From Mauremys mutica (Eukaryota > Chordata > Testudines > Geoemydidae), in assembly GCF_020497125.1 (NCBI RefSeq), contig NC_059084.1:3561501-3625500 (forward strand): DNA of 64,000 bases, given 5' to 3'. The translations under genes and the position numbers were made by a program. Positions within the stretch are counted from its first letter, which is position 1. Each line of letters opens with the position of its first letter. The notes beneath the pieces are model-generated. The model made no database searches and was not told the DNA's origin. It saw only the letters and a list, made by a program, of their open reading frames with translations. Below, one piece after another: positions 58,424 to 64,000 of the stretch.

Positions 58424-59334
58424 CTGACCGTGTGTGGAGAAAGAGTGTCATGGTTCAGTGCGTTTGGTTTCCTCTGCTGCTCCCAGATCAAGGTCAGCAC
58501 AAAACCAGTCTCTTTTACACTCGTTCTAAAATAAAAGCACAGCAATAGATGTGAGTAGCACCAAAGTGACGCGGTGTGTGTGGGAGGGGGAGCGGTTCCC
58601 ATTTAAATTCTGAAAGCTGTCTTGACGGTGTTCTATTAATAATCTCAAGTTTACTTATCACCTTTAAACTTGAATGAGCCCCAAGCACTTCACAAACCAT
58701 ATGGTGACTGCTGTTAAAAACAAACAACACACCACGCAGTCACTTTCCAGGGTGGATGTTTAACACCCAGCAATGGTTCAGGACAGGAAGAGAGGATTAC
58801 TGCAGCCACTCAAAACTGGAGGGAGGCGGGGGAGGAGGTGTTCGGTGGGCAGATATTTGGACAAGGCACAGCTTGATATGCCTAGTCTCAGATCCTTCAG
58901 ATATTGCTGTGATTTAACTTGATCTCAGATTTGGGAAAAGAAACATGGCAGGTTGGGCAAACTTTGTAGAGCAGACCCGTGCTCCCCAAGAGGAAAGCCA
59001 AGCAGTAGGCCAAGTCTCCTGAAGTGTTGTTAGACTCCCACATAAAGGCACACTTGTCTAGTTGATGCTTTTTCCCCACCCCTGCTTGCTCAGACATTGA
59101 GGCTCAGGGCTAGACAGACAGTCCTTCCTCCACCCCACCCTGTCTTGGAGGAATCTGGTCTCCCAGCCTGACAGAAGATAAATCACAGCCCTCGCAACAA
59201 GTCCATTTCTTTCCCTGTGTTGTGTAACCTGGATGGAGTTTTAGAGCTGTCACTCCCGGCCTGTTACCAGAGTTTGGCAAGATCCTGCCCTTTTGGGGAT
59301 AGGAGGTTAAATCATCAATTGAAATATGCTAGAC

Positions 59335-59922
59335 CAGGGGTCTCCAAACTACAGCCCGCAGGCTGGATCCGGCCCAGGGCTTCCATTTGTCCGGCCCTCC
59401 AACCAACAGGGGAGAAGCTGCCGGCAGCAGCTCGCATGGGTTGTGTGGAGGGGTGAGTGTCCCCTGGAGCCAGTGTCCCCCCAAAAGGGAGCCAGCTTAG
59501 GGGAGAGTTGCTGCTGCAGCCGAGCAGGCGCGGACCCCTGCCTTAGAGTAAACAGACAAGCCAGATGCTTAATTACATCTCCAATGAACGGAGTAAAGAA
59601 GATGGAAATTAACCATTTCATACTGGTTAAATTTTAACTATAGCACTAATAGAACCAAACAGTATTTGTAGGATACAAATGTGAGTTTTTAGAAATAAAA
59701 AAAGTGAAATGATTTTTAATGTATTGACAAATATTGTGTGTGATTTCACAGTACCCGCATCGATTATCTTTGCTACCTGATTTAGAATTTAATCCAACAC
59801 TGACACAGTAGAGTAGTGTTGTTTTTTAACGATTTTGCATCCATTTCTTTCACAGTCACTTCGGCCTGTGAAGCCCCTTCAAAAATCCAATATGGCCCTC
59901 GTCTCAACGTCTGGAGCCCCTG
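59335..59922. mobile_element. hAT element with perfect 8-bp target duplication, 588 bp
   Basis: The ends 'caggggtctccaaac' and 'gtctggagcccctg' are inverted repeats with one gap, and exact 8-bp direct repeats 'tgctagac' flank the element (59327-59334 and 59923-59930). The duplication resembles the TCTAGA-centred targets favoured by Ac/Charlie-type hAT elements. Next to the ends are 'cccgcaggctggatccggcc' and 'aatatggccctcg'. The interior has no transposase frame. Confidence 0.88.
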
Positions 59923-61841
59923 TGCTAGACCGAGTGCACACGGGTGCCCATGCCCACAGCCAGGGCCTTCTGTAATGTGTCGGCCCTGGGACGCTACCGT
60001 TTAGCATACTTTTGAGAGCTGTTTCTTTAACAACTCAATTTTGTTCAGCACTTGTCATCCTGAAAGCTCACAAAGCCCAAACTGTGCATAGTACATGCAG
60101 CACCAGTGTTATGCGGCCAGCTCTGGGGTGGAAGCCCACAATCTGTATGCAGCATAGTAGCCGATTAGTCAAAACGTCTGCTGGCTGCTCCCTACAGCCC
60201 CAGGGCATTCTGGCCTTAGCTCAACTTGTGTGCTTCACATTTCACCAGTTATTGAAATACGCTCAGTCTTGTGTTTTCTGGCCCACAGAAATCGCTTTTA
60301 CCCCTAAGCCAGAGCCAGCCTCCTGCTTTCATTTTTTAATTAAAGTTTTAGATAACAGCTCTTGCTTTGCCATGTGGCTCTTTAAGGACAGAAGGATAAT
60401 GGACTGAGTCAAGTAAATATTGGGGGAGGCGAGGAATTCTAATTAAAGGGGACAGATCTGGCAACCACTGCTCACATGAGCCATCCCAGCCAAGGTTCAG
60501 GCGAGAATGGGTTAGAATCAGACCCTGAGATTCGAATACCGTGACCAGGTCAGCTTCTCTACCTACCACCTTGCTGATCACTCAGCGTAGCATCAAGCTA
60601 ACATTACTGGGGGTTCCACTTAGAGAAATGCCCAGGATAGACCAGCCACCACATGCAGCCGACTGTGGCTTTTAGAGTCTTACCCCACGGCCCTGCCCCC
60701 CCCACCCCCATAGTCAGTGCAGTTGCCAGGGAAGGATGAAAGGCTGGGTCAGCTCAGCTGGGAATCCTGCAGTCCCAGAAAGTCCAGGTGGACTGAGGCT
60801 TACACACAAAGCCAACGCACTCAGGCCAGTGAGTCCCTGTAATGCTTTCTCCTGGCACACGCCATCACCTGTGGCATCAGGATAAAACTGCTTTGTTCTC
60901 TCCACACCAGGTACAATACAGGCCAAGGCAGGGAGCTTCCCAGCCGTTCAACAAGGAGCTCAGGGTAGCGTTTCCCTGGAGCCGGGGGCCCTGTGGAGGT
61001 GAGGGGGGAGATCATGCAGTGGTGTGACGCTCCCCAAGGGGTGCCTCTGCTTTCCCTCCCCTCCCCGCAACAATCTGTTCCTTAAGAAGAGGGGGGTGAG
61101 TGGTTTTCTGCACAGCCCCAGGAAAGCATTCGGCCCAAAGCCACAACATTGCACCCACCTAAACAGTTATGGCTTCGATAGCTACAAACAGACTGTTTAC
61201 TCGGCAGAATCCCTCTGCTCCCTCCCCAGCAGCCAGACACAAGGGCCAGGAGGATTTAAATGGGAACAGAAGCAAGCAAAAGAGCCAGACACTCCATCCC
61301 AGGCAGCACAGCCAAACCTGCGCATTGATCATATTGCCAGTGCCAGCACTTGCACGATCACAGTGTCCTCTGGGAAGCGCTGGCTCCCGACAGCTTCACA
61401 CGTTCTAGCACAAAACCACAGTTCAGTCCAGAGGCGCCCGTCCTTCCATGCAGGGAGACTGGCCCAGACCATCTGCCGCTGCATTCGTGGCAGGCCCAGA
61501 GCTGCAACGCTTCTCCCTGCACTAGGAGAGGGACTGGTCCAAAGTTACGATCCTCCACCCACAGAAAGACTAGGCTTGCAGCCCTATAGGAGCTCTCCTG
61601 TGGGGCTCTTAGAGAATCAGAGCAACATCCATGAGTTTAGTCTCGCTCCCCTCCAGCAGTGTGTTTGTGCCGAGGTTAGCAGTGATGGGGCCACAATTTT
61701 AAGCATGTGTGAAACCAGGTGCATGCACCTTAATGCAAAAAGTCCAGTGCAGCAGGCAGGGATACACCATGCAGCATATGCACCTCTGACCCATGCACTT
61801 CAGAGACAAGCATGTTGCATGTGAGAAGTGTAGATGCACTT

Positions 61842-61925
61842 TTAAATAAAGGTCACAAAGCAAGTCTGTGGTAAAGCTAGAAATAACACCCAGGAGTCCG
61901 GATTTTGGACCCATTCTCACCACTA
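61842..61925 (-). mobile_element. SINE fragment, minus strand
   Basis: The plus strand reads 'aataaaggtcacaaagcaag', 'acccaggagtccgga', 'ccattctcaccactag', the reverse complement of the head and first body portion of the tRNA-derived SINE also seen at 540-672. Short and diverged. Confidence 0.55.
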
Positions 61926-62210
61926 GAGCTGCCCATCCATTCTTTCCGAGTGATGCAGCAGCTATACAGGGAGGGACTGGTCTTGAACCAGCACCTCCAT
62001 CTCGGGCTAGAGTGCTGGAGAGCGAGTCACACGCTAGTCAGTGGCTAGTCTGAGGTTTGCTGTGGTATGAACCATTCTGGAATTGCTGCCACAGACCGGC
62101 ACAGGACAACTCCCCAACAGCCAGGCCAAGAGGAGAGAAGCATCCTGGCCAGTGAATGCAGTTTGCAACTGGCAGCGCAGCAACAGTCAGGACTGAAGGT
62201 AACAACCAAG

Positions 62211-62285
62211 TTGATAGGACTTTAGGGCCAGAAGGGACCGTTACGATCCTCTAACCTGACTTCCTGTATAACACGGGGCAGAGAA
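62211..62285 (-). mobile_element. CR1 LINE 3'-end fragment
   Basis: 'ttgataggactttagggcc', 'agaagggaccgttacgatc' and 'ctaacctgacttcctgtata' match the reverse complement of the CR1 3' terminus. Only the terminal piece is present. Confidence 0.7.
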
Positions 62286-62359
62286 TTTCACCCAAGGGGT
62301 GTCTGCTCTGCAATCAGATGTGCAATTGAAGCATGTGGAGATGCACCCCCAGCTCGGTG

Positions 62360-62524
62360 AATCTGGCTAGCTATGGCAGCCCCACCTAGCTTCCCAAGGG
62401 CCCAGGGCAGGTTATACCACCAGCTTCACGGCTGTTGGTAGCCACGCTAGCTAGATTAGAGCCATCGAGGGTCTGCCTACCTGCTGCAGTCACACACCAC
62501 GACTGCAGTGTAGACAGACCCTAA
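62360..62524. mobile_element. Partial MITE, right end only
   Basis: The segment ends 'gactgcagtgtagacagacc' + 'ctaag', a terminal sequence shared by several turtle MITEs. A matching left end is not evident, so this is a fragment or a very decayed copy. Confidence 0.4.
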
Positions 62525-64000
62525 GTGAAGTGAAAGGAGTGAAACCCTCCATGTAATGAAGACACCAGAGGGAGTCGTGTTTTGGGTGGACAGAGGCAGG
62601 GCAGGTCACCCAGCAGGCCCGTGGCAGAGATGAAAACAAACCCCTCCCCAGTCCCAGTCTGATGCTCTGCCATTGGAAAGGCCCAGACACAGTCAGCTGC
62701 CCCCGCGACAGACGAGCTCTCAGATACCACAGGGACGCTCAGTCGGTGGCTTTTCAGGGGCCAGTAGGCTCAGACCATTGTAGTTAGTGAGGGCAGTGTT
62801 CTGCGCCCCACTCCACCCCCCAAAGAGATCCTAATGTCAGCTACAGGCAAACCCAGGTTCCTCTGCAGGGGCCAGACCAGGCAGCATGCTTGGCTATCCA
62901 GGTTAGCAGGCGACAGGCCTCAGAGCCCCAGAGAGGGAAGGAGCCACATGACGCAGCTCGAGCACTTGCATAACAGCTGACAGCAGCTAGCGATACAGCC
63001 TCCTTATGTAATTGGGCACTAGCCCGATCCCAGAGACCCCTGCGGTTTTGTTTTGAACATGCTTCCTACCCACTCCCCCACCCTGCCCCGGGGAACTGAA
63101 CGGCCCAGAGAACGCAAACCCCCGAACAGACCCCATCACCATTGTCCTCCGTAATCGCATCTGACACTGATCTAAAACGGATTCATTCAGCCCGACTAGG
63201 CCTGAATGGGCCTTGTCAGCCCCAGTGAGGTGCAGAGAGAGACAATGCTCAGGCACGGAGCTGAGCGAGCTTAATCGAGCAGCACTCGCACCAGGGCTGC
63301 ACATGCATTTGCACGACTCCGAGGGGAGCTGCCCTGCTCACCTGGGGAATGGGGCGGGAGTTAAACCTGCCCAATGGATCTCCACAGAGCCCCTTGGGCT
63401 GTAAGCAGGTGCCACCTACCAGTCCATTCCACCCTGCTGACCTACGACAGCCTGGGCCATCTCAGTGCTGAATGCACCAGGTTAGCAGCCTGCACACTCA
63501 GCACCACCACTCGGCACGGCTGGATCATAGAGCCCTTCCTGATCTACTTGAACTGCTACAATCCACCCCCTGACCACGCAGGGCTTCAGCCATCACCAGG
63601 CTGCAGCCCATGACTCTGTGGAACCTCACGCTAGAAGCGGAGGAAAAACAAATATAATCAAATCCACAAGCCCTCCCCTTGCCCCCCAACACTAGAACAA
63701 AATGGAAAATCGCCAGTACTTCTTAGCAGCACAGGGCCCATGACACAGCTGAAGAGTTTTGGAATTACCCACTACAGGGCACCGGTGCACACCGCCAGCT
63801 CGTGGCACTGTTGGCCAGATGAATGATGTGAACGTGGTGTTTGGGAAGGGTGGATGGCCCCAGCTGAGCGCTCAGGAGAGAGTGAAATCCGTGGAGCAGG
63901 GACATCAGCAGTGCTAGCTCCTGCCGTCCCGCCCCCTCAACAGGCTTCTCTTGGAGGGGGTCACTTCTAGGGACGAGAGGGGGAATTCAGTCTCCGCAGC

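Larger units (their letters stand above)
56020..64000. other. Intergenic region downstream of STK35
   Basis: GC content is moderate and no exon is convincing. The longest open frame in the window that is not part of STK35 or a C-rich array is a 266-codon plus-strand frame at 61024-61824. It shows no domain, signal peptide or kinship I recognise, and is probably chance. Delimitable repeats are listed separately. Confidence 0.55.

Overview
The window looks like vertebrate nuclear DNA, most probably from a turtle. It has sparse coding sequence, one CpG-island gene with large introns, CR1 LINE relics, tRNA-derived SINE pieces and many short hAT-type and fold-back elements of kinds I associate with turtle genomes. 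The species call rests on recognising these repeats by eye, not on a search.

Only one protein-coding gene is convincing: STK35 (NKF4-family serine/threonine kinase, alias CLIK1) on the + strand. I model four exons: a GC-rich 5' exon ending at a consensus donor (24397), a second exon (24827-25364) with the start codon and the kinase N-lobe, a third exon (34270-35017) with the rest of the kinase domain and the stop, and a distant non-coding terminal exon (about 50629-56012) ending at AATAAA 55988. The joined reading frame is 1146 nt, 381 residues plus stop, and carries all the usual kinase motifs.

Region by region: 1-22.9 kb is intergenic, with scattered SINE, CR1, hAT and fold-back repeats and three CA microsatellites. 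22.95-24.05 kb is a C-rich minisatellite directly upstream of the promoter. 24.06-25.37 kb is the CpG-island promoter and first two exons, with two D-box-like sites one helical turn apart. 25.37-29.2 kb is a second C-rich array inside the intron. 29.2-34.3 kb is the rest of that intron. 35-50.6 kb is a repeat-bearing intron in the 3' UTR. 50.6-56.0 kb is nearly repeat-free and fits a long 3' UTR. 56-64 kb is intergenic with more hAT, CR1 and SINE remnants.

The most unusual feature is the intronic array. Its unit contains the last 34 nt of the STK35 coding exon together with the exon's own splice donor, repeated at least 17 more times in the same orientation, each proximal copy preceded by a pyrimidine tract and AG. 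Copies next to the exon are identical to it and copies 2.5-4 kb away are progressively decayed, so the array appears to have grown from the exon end. It amounts to a row of 34-nt pseudo-exons and decoy donors in a conserved kinase gene.
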